Positions 1-9,422 are shown, counted from the first letter of the stretch. The stretch: DNA of 47,901 nt from Alphaproteobacteria bacterium (GCA_947473805.1 CANJGB010000027.1:1-47901), one strand, 5' to 3'. Numbers and translations: made by a program. The notes: generated by a model not told the origin, from the sequence alone.

Positions 1-142
1 GCAACCGCAGGCTTGCCCGCGACTTCGAACGCCATGCCCGCAAGGTGGCCGCCTTCGTCCGCCTCGCCATGATCCGCATCATGCTCAGGCGCCTCGCAAA
101 GCCAACTCACTCAACGGGAATCTAAACTTTCCGGAACGGCTC
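1..142 (+). mobile_element. Right end of an IS5-family insertion sequence (partial)
   Basis: The first 142 bases carry the end of a transposase reading frame, then a short non-coding tail ending with the complement of GAGCCGTTCCGGAAAG, which looks like a terminal inverted repeat. It is followed directly by TAA (143-145), compatible with the TNA target duplication used by the IS427-type subgroup of IS5. Immediately beyond it a sensor-kinase frame begins without its natural start. The left end lies outside the window, so the inverted repeat and the duplication cannot be confirmed here. Confidence 0.6.
3..125 (+). CDS. IS5-family transposase, C-terminal fragment
   Basis: The frame opens at the window edge and ends with TAA at 123-125, giving about 40 residues. 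They begin NRRLARDFERHARKVAAF and continue with a hydrophobic FVRLAMIRIMLRRLA stretch, the usual C-terminus of IS5-family DDE transposases, where it forms the last helices after the catalytic glutamate. The catalytic residues lie upstream of the window. Since only the tail is visible, completeness and activity of the transposase cannot be judged. Confidence 0.65.
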   Translation, partial: NRRLARDFERHARKVAAFVRLAMIRIMLRRLAKPTHSTGI

Positions 143-225
143 TAAGCGAATACACCGCCCGGACTTTTGGCGAAGTTTCGCTGGTCCTCACCAGCATCCA
201 GGAATATTTCGCTGCCGAACCGGAC

Positions 226-3096
226 ATGGTGCCGGGCGACCCGCGCATCGCTGCCTATCTCGACCGGCGGGTGCAAATCCTGCCACAGGTCGCCGTGGTG
301 CGGATCATGGATACGTCCGGCGTGCTGACGCACAGTTCGGATGCCGCCGACCACGCCGGCACAGACCTGTCGGACCAGGAATATTTCACCGCGACCCGCA
401 GCATGGCCGACGGGCGGCTGGTTTTGGGCGTGCCGGCAACACTGATCCCCAGCAAGTTGCGCTATTTCCCGGTGAGCCGGCGCCTCACCGATGCTGCGGG
501 CAAGTTCTCCGGCGTCGCCGTGGCGCTGATCGAGCAGGCTTATTTCGACGATTTCTACCGGTCCATCGGCTTGGGCGGGCGAATCTCGATCGACCGCGGG
601 GACGGAACAGTCCTTGCCAGCGATACCGCCCCCGGAATCGGGGCAGAACAGCCAGCCGACCTCCAGGTCGAACAACGGCTCGATCCGCCCGGCGTGGTCA
701 TCGCCGCCAGCCTCTCTCGCGCGCGCATCCTGCAGCACTGGTTTGGCCATATCGCACAGACCTTGGTTGCCGGGCTGCTGGCGGTCCTCGCCACTGGGCT
801 GATGGGTCTGTTGCTCTATGCCCAGATGCGTCGTCTGGAGGTGAGCGAGCGGCGCTTCCGCGACTTTGCCAACGCCGCATCGGACTGGTTCTGGGAAACC
901 GACCCGGAACACCGTTTTACCTCACTCTCCGGCGCGTTGCCGGTGCGCTACGGCGTGACCGTAGGCAGTGCCCTCGGTGCCCGCCGCGATCGTGCGCTGG
1001 AAAAGCTGTCCATCGACCCAAAAAACCTGGCGCGCCACCTCGACGACCTTGCCCATCGCCGCCCGTTTCGCGACTTCATCTATCGCGCGATCGACCTTGA
1101 GGGGCGCGCTGGTCACATCAAAGTGAGCGGCACTCCGGTTTTCGACCGGCAGGGAAATTTCGCGGGTTATCGCGGCACGGCGTCGGACATCAGCAAGCAG
1201 GTCATGGCCCAGCAGGCTCTCGCGGAGGCCGAGGCGGACTACCGCGGCGTGTTTGAAAACCTGCCTATTGGCTTCTACCGCTCACTGCCCGACGGGCGGC
1301 AGCTGCGCGCTAATCCGGCCCTCGTGCGCCTGAACGGTTACGAATCCGAAGCAGCCCAGATCGCAGCCGTCCACGATATTGCGAAGGAGTGGTACGTCAA
1401 CCCAGAGCGTCGCAACGATTTTATATCCGCGCTTGTACAAAATGGCCGCGTCGCGGATTTTGAATCCGAAATCTACCGGCACAAGACGCGCGAGCGAATC
1501 TGGGTGACCGAAAGCGCGACCATGGTGAGAGATTCCGAGGGCAGGCCGCTTTACTATGAGGGTACGGTGCAGGACATCACCCAGCGGAAGCAGGCCGAGG
1601 AGGCATTGCGCCGCAGCCAGACACGCCTGACCGAAGCGCAAACACTGGCGCATATCGGCAACTGGCAGCACGATCACAGAGCCGACCGGCTTGAGTGGTC
1701 TGACGAAATTTTTCGCATTTTTGAAGTTGAACCCCCAGCATTCTCGGGCACATTCGAATCGTTCCTTGCCTTCGTCCACCCCGAGGACAGGGGCAATCTG
1801 ACGCCGCTGGCGGGTCGCACGGCATTCACGGACTCATACCGCCTGCTTATGCCAGACGGGCGCATCAAGCATGTGCAGTCACGCGCGACCACGACAGTCG
1901 ATGTCGACGGTCACCCCCTTGTTTCGATTGGCACGCTTCAGGACATTACCAGCCTCAAGCTGGCCGAGCTGGAACTGGCGCGCAGCAGCAAGCAATTGCA
2001 GTTGACGTTCGAAAGCATGGACCAGGGTGTTTTCCTCGTGGACGCGGATTTCCGCGTCGCGGCCTGGAACTCTCGTGTAGTCGGATTGCTTGATCTTGAA
2101 CCCGGGCAGATTCATGTCGGGCAGCCCTACGAGGCATTCGTGCGTGGCATGATCGCCCGCGGTGAATACGGCGATGGCGATCCACAAGCACATCTTGATC
2201 GCTTGTTGAAGTTTCCGAGGCTCGGTCGGGGCATCGTGCACGAGCGAGTTCGCCCGAATGGCGTCGTGTTGGAGATTCGTCTGCAGCCACTTGGAGGCGG
2301 TGGCCTGATCCTCACCTATACCGACATAACCGACCGTCGACAGGTCGAGGTTGCGTTAATGAACGCAAAGGAGCAGGCCGAGGCGGCTAACCGCGCCAAG
2401 TCCACGTTCCTGGCCAACATGAGTCACGAACTGCGCACGCCGTTGAACGCAATCCTCGGCTTTGCCGAGATCATTCGCGATCGCATCTTCGGGCGCGATG
2501 CCATTGACCGCTATTCTGACTATGCACGCGACATCCATAACAGCGGTCGCCACCTACTGGACGTGATCGGCGACATTCTGGACATGTCGAAGATCGAGGC
2601 CGGGCGCTTCGAACTTGATGAGGAAACCTTCAGCGCTTCTTCCGTCATACGTGATTGCATAGCAATGGTGGCGGGGCGAGCTGCCGCCGGTGGTATCGAA
2701 CTGGTCGAGCAATATGGCGGGGCGTTGCCGGAGGTGGTGGCTGATCGCCGGGCTTTCAAGCAGGTCGTTCTTAACCTGCTGTCCAATGCCGTCAAGTTCA
2801 CCGAAAGCGGCGGCAGGGTGGCGATATATGGTGAGCGTGACGTCGCCGGGGCGTTGCTCATCCGCATTGCCGACACCGGGATAGGCATTCCTGTCGACGC
2901 GCTTGAGCGCATCTTCGAGCCGTTCCAACAGGCGGATCTCAGCCTCGGCCGGCGCTACGAGGGGACCGGTCTCGGCCTGTCAATCAGCCGCAGCCTGATG
3001 CACTTGCACGGTGGCTCGCTGGAATTGGTCAGCGAGTTGGGGGGCGGGACGGTGGCCACCATCCGCATGCCGACCACCCGCGTGCTGGTTGCCTGA
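226..3096 (+). CDS. Multi-PAS sensor histidine kinase, N-terminally truncated by an IS element
   Basis: The 956-residue frame from the first ATG encodes a membrane-bound sensor kinase. Visible are the rear part of a periplasmic Cache-like sensor domain (about 1-165), one transmembrane helix (about 174-200), several PAS domains (about 210-700), a HisKA domain with the phospho-acceptor H734 in MSHELRTPLNAILGF, and a HATPase_c domain with N box (NLLSNAVKF), G1 (DTGIGIP) and G2 (GTGLGLS). There is no receiver domain. Plausible sensor sequence continues in the same frame upstream to about 145 (SEYTARTFGEVSLVLTSI), where it meets the IS end, so the first membrane helix and start codon are missing. 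The ATG at 226 is only the first ATG available. The protein is probably not inserted normally in the membrane, and the partner regulator is unknown. Confidence 0.8.
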   Translation: MVPGDPRIAAYLDRRVQILPQVAVVRIMDTSGVLTHSSDAADHAGTDLSDQEYFTATRSMADGRLVLGVPATLIPSKLRYFPVSRRLTDAAGKFSGVAVALIEQAYFDDFYRSIGLGGRISIDRGDGTVLASDTAPGIGAEQPADLQVEQRLDPPGVVIAASLSRARILQHWFGHIAQTLVAGLLAVLATGLMGLLLYAQMRRLEVSERRFRDFANAASDWFWETDPEHRFTSLSGALPVRYGVTVGSALGARRDRALEKLSIDPKNLARHLDDLAHRRPFRDFIYRAIDLEGRAGHIKVSGTPVFDRQGNFAGYRGTASDISKQVMAQQALAEAEADYRGVFENLPIGFYRSLPDGRQLRANPALVRLNGYESEAAQIAAVHDIAKEWYVNPERRNDFISALVQNGRVADFESEIYRHKTRERIWVTESATMVRDSEGRPLYYEGTVQDITQRKQAEEALRRSQTRLTEAQTLAHIGNWQHDHRADRLEWSDEIFRIFEVEPPAFSGTFESFLAFVHPEDRGNLTPLAGRTAFTDSYRLLMPDGRIKHVQSRATTTVDVDGHPLVSIGTLQDITSLKLAELELARSSKQLQLTFESMDQGVFLVDADFRVAAWNSRVVGLLDLEPGQIHVGQPYEAFVRGMIARGEYGDGDPQAHLDRLLKFPRLGRGIVHERVRPNGVVLEIRLQPLGGGGLILTYTDITDRRQVEVALMNAKEQAEAANRAKSTFLANMSHELRTPLNAILGFAEIIRDRIFGRDAIDRYSDYARDIHNSGRHLLDVIGDILDMSKIEAGRFELDEETFSASSVIRDCIAMVAGRAAAGGIELVEQYGGALPEVVADRRAFKQVVLNLLSNAVKFTESGGRVAIYGERDVAGALLIRIADTGIGIPVDALERIFEPFQQADLSLGRRYEGTGLGLSISRSLMHLHGGSLELVSELGGGTVATIRMPTTRVLVA

Positions 3097-3223
3097 GGGC
3101 TGGCATTTACGCCACGCTTAGCGCTTTTTTTGACAGATGACGGGAACGGCGGCCACTTTTTGCCCCAATTTTCGTTATGTTCCCGACCGGTCCGCGACTG
3201 GGCGGACCACGGGTCGGAAAAAG

Positions 3224-5686
3224 ATGAAAATCCTAAGGCTACTCCTCGTTTTTGCGGTGATTGGGCTGGTATTGGCTGTAGCCGCCGGCAGCGCCGTCAT
3301 TTACGGCCTGTGGCATTTTGGTCGGGGCCTGCCTGACTACCAGCAATTGGCCGACTACAATCCGCCTGTGACCACCCGTGTCCACGCTGGCGACGGTCGC
3401 CTTATCGGTGAGTTCGCCCGCGAGCGCCGCCTGTTCGTGCCGATCGACGTCATCCCTAAATCAGTAATCCAGGCCTTCCTAGCGGCGGAGGACAAGAATT
3501 TCTACACCCATGGCGGTGTCGACCCGATGAGCGTGCTGCGCGCCGCGGTTCAGAACCTGGCCAATGCCGGGCAGAACCGGCGCCCGGTCGGCGCGTCGAC
3601 TATCACGCAACAGGTCGCAAAGAACTTCCTGCTGACGAACGAAGTTTCCATCGCGCGCAAGGCGAGGGAAGCCATCCTGTCGTTCCGGATCGAGCGGGCG
3701 TTCAGCAAGGACCGCATCCTCGAACTTTATCTGAACGAAATCTATCTCGGTGCCGGCGCGTATGGCGTGGCCTCCGCAGCGCTAACCTATTTCGACAAGT
3801 CGCTCGACCAGCTCTCGCCGGCTGAAGTGGCGTTCCTGGCCGCCCTGCCGAAGGCGCCGAACAACTACAACCCCGTCCGCTTTCCCGAACGCGCCAAGGC
3901 GCGTCGCGACTGGGTGTTGGATCGAATGGCGGACGAAAACTTTATCTCGCAGGCCGACCTGCACGCGGCGCAGAACCAGCCGCTCAGTACCCGGCTGCGC
4001 GGCGATGTGGAAGTGGTGCGCGCGGACTGGTTCACCGAGGAGCTGCGCCGTACATTGCTCGGCCGCTACGGCGAGAAGGGTCTGTACGAGAGCGGGTTGA
4101 GCATCCGCTCGACGCTCGACACCGGAATGCAGCGGATCGGCGAGCGTGGCCTTCAGGCCGGGCTTGTTGCCTATGATCGTCGCCATGGCTGGCGCGGCCC
4201 AATTGCGAAAATAGACCCTGGCGGCGAGTGGAAGCAGCAATTGGCCGCCGTGCCGACGATTGGCCTGATGGAAAATTGGCGTCTCGCCGTTGTGCGCGAA
4301 GCCGATGCCCAATCCGTCGGCATCGGGTTTGCCGATGGCAGTACCGGCCGCATTCCGTTCGAGGAACTGCGTTGGGCGCGCCGGACCATCAAGGCCGAGC
4401 AGACGCTTGGCCCGCCGGTCAAGACCGCATCAGAAGTGGTCGCGCCTGGCGACGTCGTTGCCGTCGAGCCGGTGAAAGACGCACCCAAGGGTGTTCATGC
4501 CTTGCGCCAAATCCCCGAGGTTGGCGGTGGCTTGGTCGCCATGGACCCGCATACCGGCCGTGTGCTGGCGTTAGTCGGCGGTTGGGACTTCAAGCTGAGC
4601 CAGTTCAATCGCGCCACCCAGGCACAGCGTCAGCCTGGGTCATCGTTCAAGCCTTTCGTATACGCTGCCGCGTTGGACAACGGGTTCACACCGGCCAGCC
4701 TCGTCCTCGATGCGCCATTCGTACTCGATCCGGGTGCGGGTCAACCGAAGTGGAAACCAGACAACTACACACATGAATTCTATGGCCCGTCCACCTTGCG
4801 GCTTGGCATCGAGAAGTCGCGAAACCTGATGACGGTGCGGTTGGCCCAGGCCGTTGGCATGGACGTGGTGAGCGACTATGCCCATCGGTTCGGTGTGGTC
4901 GACAACATGCCGCAATTGCTGCCGATGGCGCTGGGTGCTGGCGAGACCACCCTGCTGAAGTTGACGACCGCCTATGCGGAACTGGTCAATGGCGGCAAGA
5001 AGGTTGTGCCGACACTGGTCGACCGTGTGCAGGACCGGAACGGGAAGACGGTCTATCGTCACGATACGCGGCCATGCCCCGCCTGCAGCGTGGAGTCATG
5101 GGCAAATCAGGCCGAGCCTGAGGTTCCCGATACGCGCGAGCGGGTAATCGACGCCGCCACCGCCTACCAGACTGTTTCCATGCTTCAGGGGGTTGTCGAG
5201 CGTGGCACTGGCGTTCGCATCCGCGAGGTGGGGAAGCCGCTGGCCGGCAAGACCGGGACCAGCAACGATAGTTTCGACACGTGGTTTGTCGGCTTTTCGC
5301 CTGACCTGGCGGTGGGTGTGTTTGTGGGTTTTGACACGCCGCGGACCTTGGGTGGCAAAGAGACAGGCTCTTCGGTAGCCGTGCCTATTTTCCGCGACTT
5401 CATGATGGCCGCTCTCAAAGACAAGCCGTCGATCCCCTTTCGCGTTCCCACTGGCATCCGCCTGGTTCGTATCCAGGCCGAGACCGGCCTGCCGGCGCGC
5501 GCCGGCGACCGAAACGTGATCCTTGAGGCATTCAAGCCGGGTACCGAGCCAACGGGCGAGCGCGTGGTGCTCGACGGCTCTGGTCCAGAGGGCACCTCGA
5601 CCGGTGGCGTCAGCTATACCGGCAGCGGCGGCGCACCGGTCGATGCCGGTGCGGCACCGTCATCGGGAACGGGTGGGCTGTACTGA
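3224..5686 (+). CDS. mrcA: Penicillin-binding protein 1A, bifunctional peptidoglycan synthase
   Basis: This class A PBP of 820 residues polymerises lipid II and cross-links the glycan strands in the periplasm. I chose the ATG at 3224 because it opens directly on a signal-anchor helix (MKILRLLLVFAVIGLVLAV); an earlier in-frame start would add a non-hydrophobic leader. The glycosyltransferase (GT51) domain shows EDKNFYTHGGVD and GASTITQQVAKNFLL. The transpeptidase domain has the SxxK serine (SSFK), the SxN motif (SRN) and KTGTSND. Length is close to E. coli PBP1A (about 850). It stands alone on the plus strand after the truncated kinase. Two closely spaced cysteines (PCPACS) in the transpeptidase insert are uncommon. 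The symbol could equally be ponA. Confidence 0.93.
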   Translation: MKILRLLLVFAVIGLVLAVAAGSAVIYGLWHFGRGLPDYQQLADYNPPVTTRVHAGDGRLIGEFARERRLFVPIDVIPKSVIQAFLAAEDKNFYTHGGVDPMSVLRAAVQNLANAGQNRRPVGASTITQQVAKNFLLTNEVSIARKAREAILSFRIERAFSKDRILELYLNEIYLGAGAYGVASAALTYFDKSLDQLSPAEVAFLAALPKAPNNYNPVRFPERAKARRDWVLDRMADENFISQADLHAAQNQPLSTRLRGDVEVVRADWFTEELRRTLLGRYGEKGLYESGLSIRSTLDTGMQRIGERGLQAGLVAYDRRHGWRGPIAKIDPGGEWKQQLAAVPTIGLMENWRLAVVREADAQSVGIGFADGSTGRIPFEELRWARRTIKAEQTLGPPVKTASEVVAPGDVVAVEPVKDAPKGVHALRQIPEVGGGLVAMDPHTGRVLALVGGWDFKLSQFNRATQAQRQPGSSFKPFVYAAALDNGFTPASLVLDAPFVLDPGAGQPKWKPDNYTHEFYGPSTLRLGIEKSRNLMTVRLAQAVGMDVVSDYAHRFGVVDNMPQLLPMALGAGETTLLKLTTAYAELVNGGKKVVPTLVDRVQDRNGKTVYRHDTRPCPACSVESWANQAEPEVPDTRERVIDAATAYQTVSMLQGVVERGTGVRIREVGKPLAGKTGTSNDSFDTWFVGFSPDLAVGVFVGFDTPRTLGGKETGSSVAVPIFRDFMMAALKDKPSIPFRVPTGIRLVRIQAETGLPARAGDRNVILEAFKPGTEPTGERVVLDGSGPEGTSTGGVSYTGSGGAPVDAGAAPSSGTGGLY

Positions 5687-5782
5687 CACGGTTGTCCACA
5701 GGCCAGACAGAGGCGACGTAACGGTAGACAATCGCCCCGGACCCGCGTGACCATGCGCCACAATCAAAAAAGTGGGGCGGCA

Positions 5783-6655
5783 ATGTCCATCAATGTCGGA
5801 TTCATCGGTGCGGGGGCCATCGGGCGGCCCATGGCCGAGCGCTTGATTGAAACTTCGTGCGCGCTGACAATCTGCGACGTCAACCCGGCCGTGTTGGCCG
5901 CACTGGCGGCATTGGGCGCGGATACGACGGCGGAGCCACGCGATTGCGCCACGGCAGAAATCATCGTCGTTATGGTCGCGACTGATGCCCAGGCGCACGA
6001 GGTCGTCCTCGGCCCTCGCGGGCTCATTCACGGTATTGACCCGAAGCGTCCGCCGCTTGTCGTACTCGCCAGCACCTTGCTGCCTGCGACGGTAGAGGCA
6101 ATCGCGGACCAGGCGGGCAAAAGCCGTGTGGCCGTGATTGACGCCCCGGTCAGTGGCGGCGTGGTCCGTGCTCGCGAAGGCAAGCTCACGATCATGGCCG
6201 GCGGTGCTCCGGCCGACCTCGAACGCGCCGCGCCAGTTCTGAACCGGCTGGCGACAGAGGTGCATCATTGTGGTGTGTTGGGTGCGGGCGCTGCCACAAA
6301 GATCGTGAACAACATCATGGGCGTTGCATCGACGTTCCTTATGACGGAGGCGATGCAGATCGCCGGCGCGGCGGGCCTCGACCGGCGCCGTATGGCCTCG
6401 ATCATGGAATCCAGTTCCGGCCGCAATTTCGGCACCCAGGATTGGCAGGCGTTTCGCACGCTCCTGGGGCGCTATGGGCACGATGTGCAGGCGGCCAAGG
6501 CCAACGTGGATGTCTGTCGAAAGGACCTGCACCATGCCTTGGCCATGGCGGCTGCGGCAGGCATTGCGGCGCCTTTCGTCCAGGCTATGTCAGCCGCCGC
6601 CGACAGTTCGACCTATGCGGATATTGCGGACCGCTGGAAGTCCCTCGGCACGTAA
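5783..6655 (+). CDS. NAD(P)-dependent 3-hydroxyisobutyrate dehydrogenase-family oxidoreductase
   Basis: This 290-residue beta-hydroxyacid dehydrogenase opens with the Rossmann motif GFIGAGAIGRPMAERL. It carries the substrate-binding signature APVSGGVVRAREGKL and a catalytic lysine in AATKIVNNIM, before the all-helical C-terminal domain. Family members oxidise 3-hydroxyisobutyrate, tartronate semialdehyde or similar beta-hydroxyacids, and sequence alone does not fix the substrate. The start at 5783 is preferred over the upstream ATG because it lies just before the Rossmann strand and has GGGGCGG ahead of it. No valine-degradation genes are adjacent. Confidence 0.85.
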   Translation: MSINVGFIGAGAIGRPMAERLIETSCALTICDVNPAVLAALAALGADTTAEPRDCATAEIIVVMVATDAQAHEVVLGPRGLIHGIDPKRPPLVVLASTLLPATVEAIADQAGKSRVAVIDAPVSGGVVRAREGKLTIMAGGAPADLERAAPVLNRLATEVHHCGVLGAGAATKIVNNIMGVASTFLMTEAMQIAGAAGLDRRRMASIMESSSGRNFGTQDWQAFRTLLGRYGHDVQAAKANVDVCRKDLHHALAMAAAAGIAAPFVQAMSAAADSSTYADIADRWKSLGT

Positions 6656-6784
6656 AGCCCGATTCAGTTGTGCGAACCAAGCCGTTGTCCTCTTCGCTGC
6701 GGAACCTTGCAGTAGTCGCCACGTTCAGCCACCAGTCAAAATTTCAGGCGGCGCATCCAAATCGGGGGTGCCCGCAGGTGGTAA

Positions 6785-7789
6785 ATGGTGAACAGGAATT
6801 TCGAATCGGAGGGGCATCGACAGCCGGCGAACGAAGTTCAGGACGAATTTCGGGGAAGCGGCATTTCGCCCTTTCGCATCGGCACGGCAGGTGTAGGCGG
6901 GCGTGATGACATTTTTTTCGCTGCCGTTGCGCTGACGCGCATGCCCATGACGGTTGTCGATCCGTCGAAACCCGACAATCCCATTATTTTCGCGAACCGG
7001 TCTTTCCTGGAGATGACGGGTTATCAGGAGGCGGAGGTGCTCAATCGCAACTGCCGCTTCCTGCAGGGCCCTGATACGGATTGTGAGACCATCAACGCGG
7101 TACGAAATGCACTGTCCCGGCATGAGGAAATTAGTGTCGAGGTGCTGAACTACAAAAAGGACGGTTCCAGCTTCTGGAACCAGCTGTTCATCAGCCCCAT
7201 TCTCGATTCCCAGGGAAGGCTGCTCTACTACTTCGGTTCGCAACTGGACGTCAGCCGGCGGCGCGACGCCGAGGCTGGCTTGCGCCGCTCGCAACGCATG
7301 GAAGCCATCGGCCAACTGACCGGCGGTCTGGCGCACGATTTCAACAACCTGCTGCAAGTCATCGCCGGTAATCTCGAAATGCTGGCGCCGCGGGTCGAGA
7401 CGGATGAGCGGGGCATGCGCATTCTGCGTCTCGCCAATGCTGCTGTCTCGCGAGGCGAGGCGCTGACTCGTCAGCTTCTGGCCTTCGCCCGCAAGCAGCC
7501 GCTTGAAGGGCGGCCGGTCAACCTGAACAGGCTGGTCGCGACCCTCAGTGAACTGGTCGAGCATACGCTGGGCAATCAAATACGCGTATCCACACGCTTT
7601 GACCCGTCTCTTTCGAACTGCCGCGTGGACCCGGTGCAGTTGGAACTGGCGCTTCTCAACCTGCTGCTGAACGCTCGCGATGCGATGACGAGCGACAACG
7701 GCGAAGTGGTCATTTCGACGACAAATGAAACGATCGATACTGGTACTGCGGCAACTGTGGGGGCGAGCCCGGCGGGTATGTCTGCCTGA
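6785..7789 (+). CDS. LOV-domain (blue-light) histidine kinase, N-terminal fragment of a broken hybrid kinase
   Basis: The 334 residues contain a LOV-type PAS domain (about 45-160) with NRNCRFLQG, where C90 matches the flavin-adduct cysteine of the GxNCRFLQ signature; the first G is N here. A HisKA domain follows, with H184 in [10 protein letters not shown], then the beginning of the ATPase domain (LLNARDAM). The frame runs out at 7789 just after a five-G run (7759-7763). Re-reading one G moves to the frame coding [15 protein letters not shown], the missing ATPase part. As written the kinase lacks its G1 and G2 boxes and could not bind ATP. A sequencing error in the G run is a real alternative. 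Confidence 0.75.
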   Translation: MVNRNFESEGHRQPANEVQDEFRGSGISPFRIGTAGVGGRDDIFFAAVALTRMPMTVVDPSKPDNPIIFANRSFLEMTGYQEAEVLNRNCRFLQGPDTDCETINAVRNALSRHEEISVEVLNYKKDGSSFWNQLFISPILDSQGRLLYYFGSQLDVSRRRDAEAGLRRSQRMEAIGQLTGGLAHDFNNLLQVIAGNLEMLAPRVETDERGMRILRLANAAVSRGEALTRQLLAFARKQPLEGRPVNLNRLVATLSELVEHTLGNQIRVSTRFDPSLSNCRVDPVQLELALLNLLLNARDAMTSDNGEVVISTTNETIDTGTAATVGASPAGMSA

Positions 7790-7974
7790 CCGTGATGGAC
7801 AATGGCTCAGGCATGCCGGCAGAAGTCCTTGACCGCGTCGTGGAGCCGTTCTTCACGACCAAGGAGCCCGGTCGCGGTACCGGCTTGGGCCTCTCGCAGG
7901 TGTACGGTTTCGTTCGTCAGTCAAAGGGGCATTTTCACATCGACAGCGTGCCAGGGCGCGGCACGGAGGTCTGA
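7762..7974 (+). pseudogene. Displaced ATPase segment of the LOV hybrid kinase
   Basis: This segment is one base out of frame with the LOV kinase. It encodes the remainder of the HATPase_c domain: the G1 box DNGSGM, the F-box FFTTKEPG and the G2 box [12 protein letters not shown], ending GRGTEV before TGA (7972-7974). Related hybrid kinases continue GTEVRL.FP at this point, so the TGA most simply replaces a CGA arginine codon. Reading on in the same frame leads into the receiver at 7978. No independent start or ribosome binding site of quality is present. Confidence 0.7.
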
Positions 7975-7977
7975 CTG

Positions 7978-8427
7978 ATGTTCCCCGCCATCGACCAGCC
8001 GGACGACCGTCCCGAGACCAAATCAAATCCCGATATCTCCGGCTGGGCGGAAACCGTACTCGTGGTGGATGACAATCCCGAGGTTCTCGAGCTCGCGGCG
8101 TCCATGCTGACCGATCTGGGATACAGCGTTTTGACGGCTGGAGATGGCCATTCAGCGCTGGAGATTATCGAGACCAATCCACATGTCGATGTACTGTTCA
8201 CCGACGTCATAATGCCAGGTGGCATGAATGGTGTTTCGTTGGCGCTGGAGGCACGCCGCAGGCTGCCCCGGCTTCGCGTGCTGCTGACGTCCGGCTTCAA
8301 TGAGCTGTCGAACTGGAATTCAGACCATCGCGACAACGAATTCGAATTGCTTACAAAGCCCTATCGTCGAAACGAATTGGCGCGTCGCTTGCGCGGTGTT
8401 CTCGGTCGCGGCATGGGCGAGGGGTAA
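7978..8427 (+). CDS. Response-regulator receiver domain, probably detached from the LOV hybrid kinase
   Basis: These 149 residues form a single CheY-like receiver. Visible are the acidic pair in VLVVDDNPE, a phospho-acceptor aspartate in VLFTDVIMPGGMNG, a threonine in LLTSGF and the conserved lysine in LLTKPYR. There is no output domain. The first residues (LMFPAIDQPDD) match the linker that joins the ATPase and receiver domains in hybrid kinases, and the frame is continuous with the ATPase fragment apart from the TGA at 7972. However, GGAGGT at 7965-7970 sits 7 bases before this ATG, so the receiver could be translated by re-initiation as a free protein. Confidence 0.75.
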   Translation: MFPAIDQPDDRPETKSNPDISGWAETVLVVDDNPEVLELAASMLTDLGYSVLTAGDGHSALEIIETNPHVDVLFTDVIMPGGMNGVSLALEARRRLPRLRVLLTSGFNELSNWNSDHRDNEFELLTKPYRRNELARRLRGVLGRGMGEG

Positions 8428-8487
8428 GACAGTGTCGCAAGGAATAGTCTGCGCATAGGTGCGGAAAAGTCGAGCGGCACGCAGCAG

Positions 8488-9408
8488 TTAGACCAGTTTC
8501 AGCCGCCAGATTTCGGCACACAGGCCGGGGGCATAGCTTTCGTCAGGTTCGCTGCCGGCCAGTTTAAAACCGGCTTTTGCGTAGATGGTCCGCGCCGCAT
8601 GCAGGCTGTCATATGTTTCCAGCATGATCGTGCGGTAGCCGCTTTGGCGCGCACTGGCGATACACTCGGTGACCAGATGCCGGCCCAGGCCCAGGCCGCG
8701 CGCTCTCGGTTCCACCAGCAACAGTCGCAACTGGGCCTCCGACGCCGTGCGCCGGGCCAGGGCGACTGAACCGACCGGCGCACCGTCCTGATCGGCGACC
8801 CAACAGCGGTCGCACGCCGGATCGAAGTGCTTTGCGAAATTGGCGACGATCTCCGCCACCTTGCCCTCGAATTGAGGATTCCAGCCCAAAGCCGCATACA
8901 GCACCGCATGGCGGTGGACGATCCAGCCCAGGTCGCCCGGGCGATGTGGGCGAAGGTCGTACGAAGGGGATGCGTCGCGGCATGCCAACAATTCCTGCAC
9001 GGCGCTCATGGCGGCGATAAGACGCTCACGCTCACCGGGGGACAGTTCTGCCAGCATGGCTTCGACCTGTGCATGGGAGCGCCCATCGACGGCGGCAAAC
9101 GCGCGTCGGCCGGCAGTTGTGAGGTCAAGCAGCCGGCTGCGACTGTCGACAGGAGAGGGACGGGCGACCACAAAACCGTTCCGCCCCAGTTTCGACAGGA
9201 TGCGACTGAGATAGCCTGGGTCGAGACCAAGAACCGCGCCGATTTCGCTCGCTGTCGTCCGCTTGTGCCGGGCTAATTCGAACATGACCCGCGCCTCGGC
9301 CAGCGAAAACGGGCTGCCGAGCAGGCTTTCTTCGAGCACGCCGATCTGCCGCGTATAGAACCGGTTGAAAGCCCGAACGACATCGACGTCGGAGTTCATC
9401 GGCGCCAT
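8488..9408 (-). CDS. MarR-family regulator fused to a GNAT acetyltransferase
   Basis: The 306-residue protein combines an N-terminal MarR winged-helix domain (about 1-140; FSLAEARVMFELARHKRTTA, then LGLDPGYLSRILSKLGRNGFV) with a C-terminal GNAT domain (about 150-306; the acetyl-CoA loop appears as EPRARGLGLGRHLV). Such fusions are widespread, but ligand and acetyl acceptor are generally unknown. The ATG at 9408 is preferred over a TTG at 9435 because the TTG lies inside the palindrome TTGACA-N-TGTCAA, the likely operator. It is divergent from prfB. Confidence 0.85.
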   Translation of the reverse strand: MAPMNSDVDVVRAFNRFYTRQIGVLEESLLGSPFSLAEARVMFELARHKRTTASEIGAVLGLDPGYLSRILSKLGRNGFVVARPSPVDSRSRLLDLTTAGRRAFAAVDGRSHAQVEAMLAELSPGERERLIAAMSAVQELLACRDASPSYDLRPHRPGDLGWIVHRHAVLYAALGWNPQFEGKVAEIVANFAKHFDPACDRCWVADQDGAPVGSVALARRTASEAQLRLLLVEPRARGLGLGRHLVTECIASARQSGYRTIMLETYDSLHAARTIYAKAGFKLAGSEPDESYAPGLCAEIWRLKLV

Positions 9409-9422
9409 CGTGCTCAGTATAT

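Noticed and set aside
3112-3131. Intrinsic terminator after the truncated kinase
   Set aside because: A run of seven Ts is present but the preceding dyad is only about 3 bp, too weak to call.
7757-7765. Programmed -1 frameshift joining the LOV kinase halves
   Set aside because: The G run does not form a proper X-XXY-YYZ heptamer in the zero frame and no pseudoknot was evident; a second lesion (TGA at 7972) makes plain decay more likely. Kept only as an alternative.
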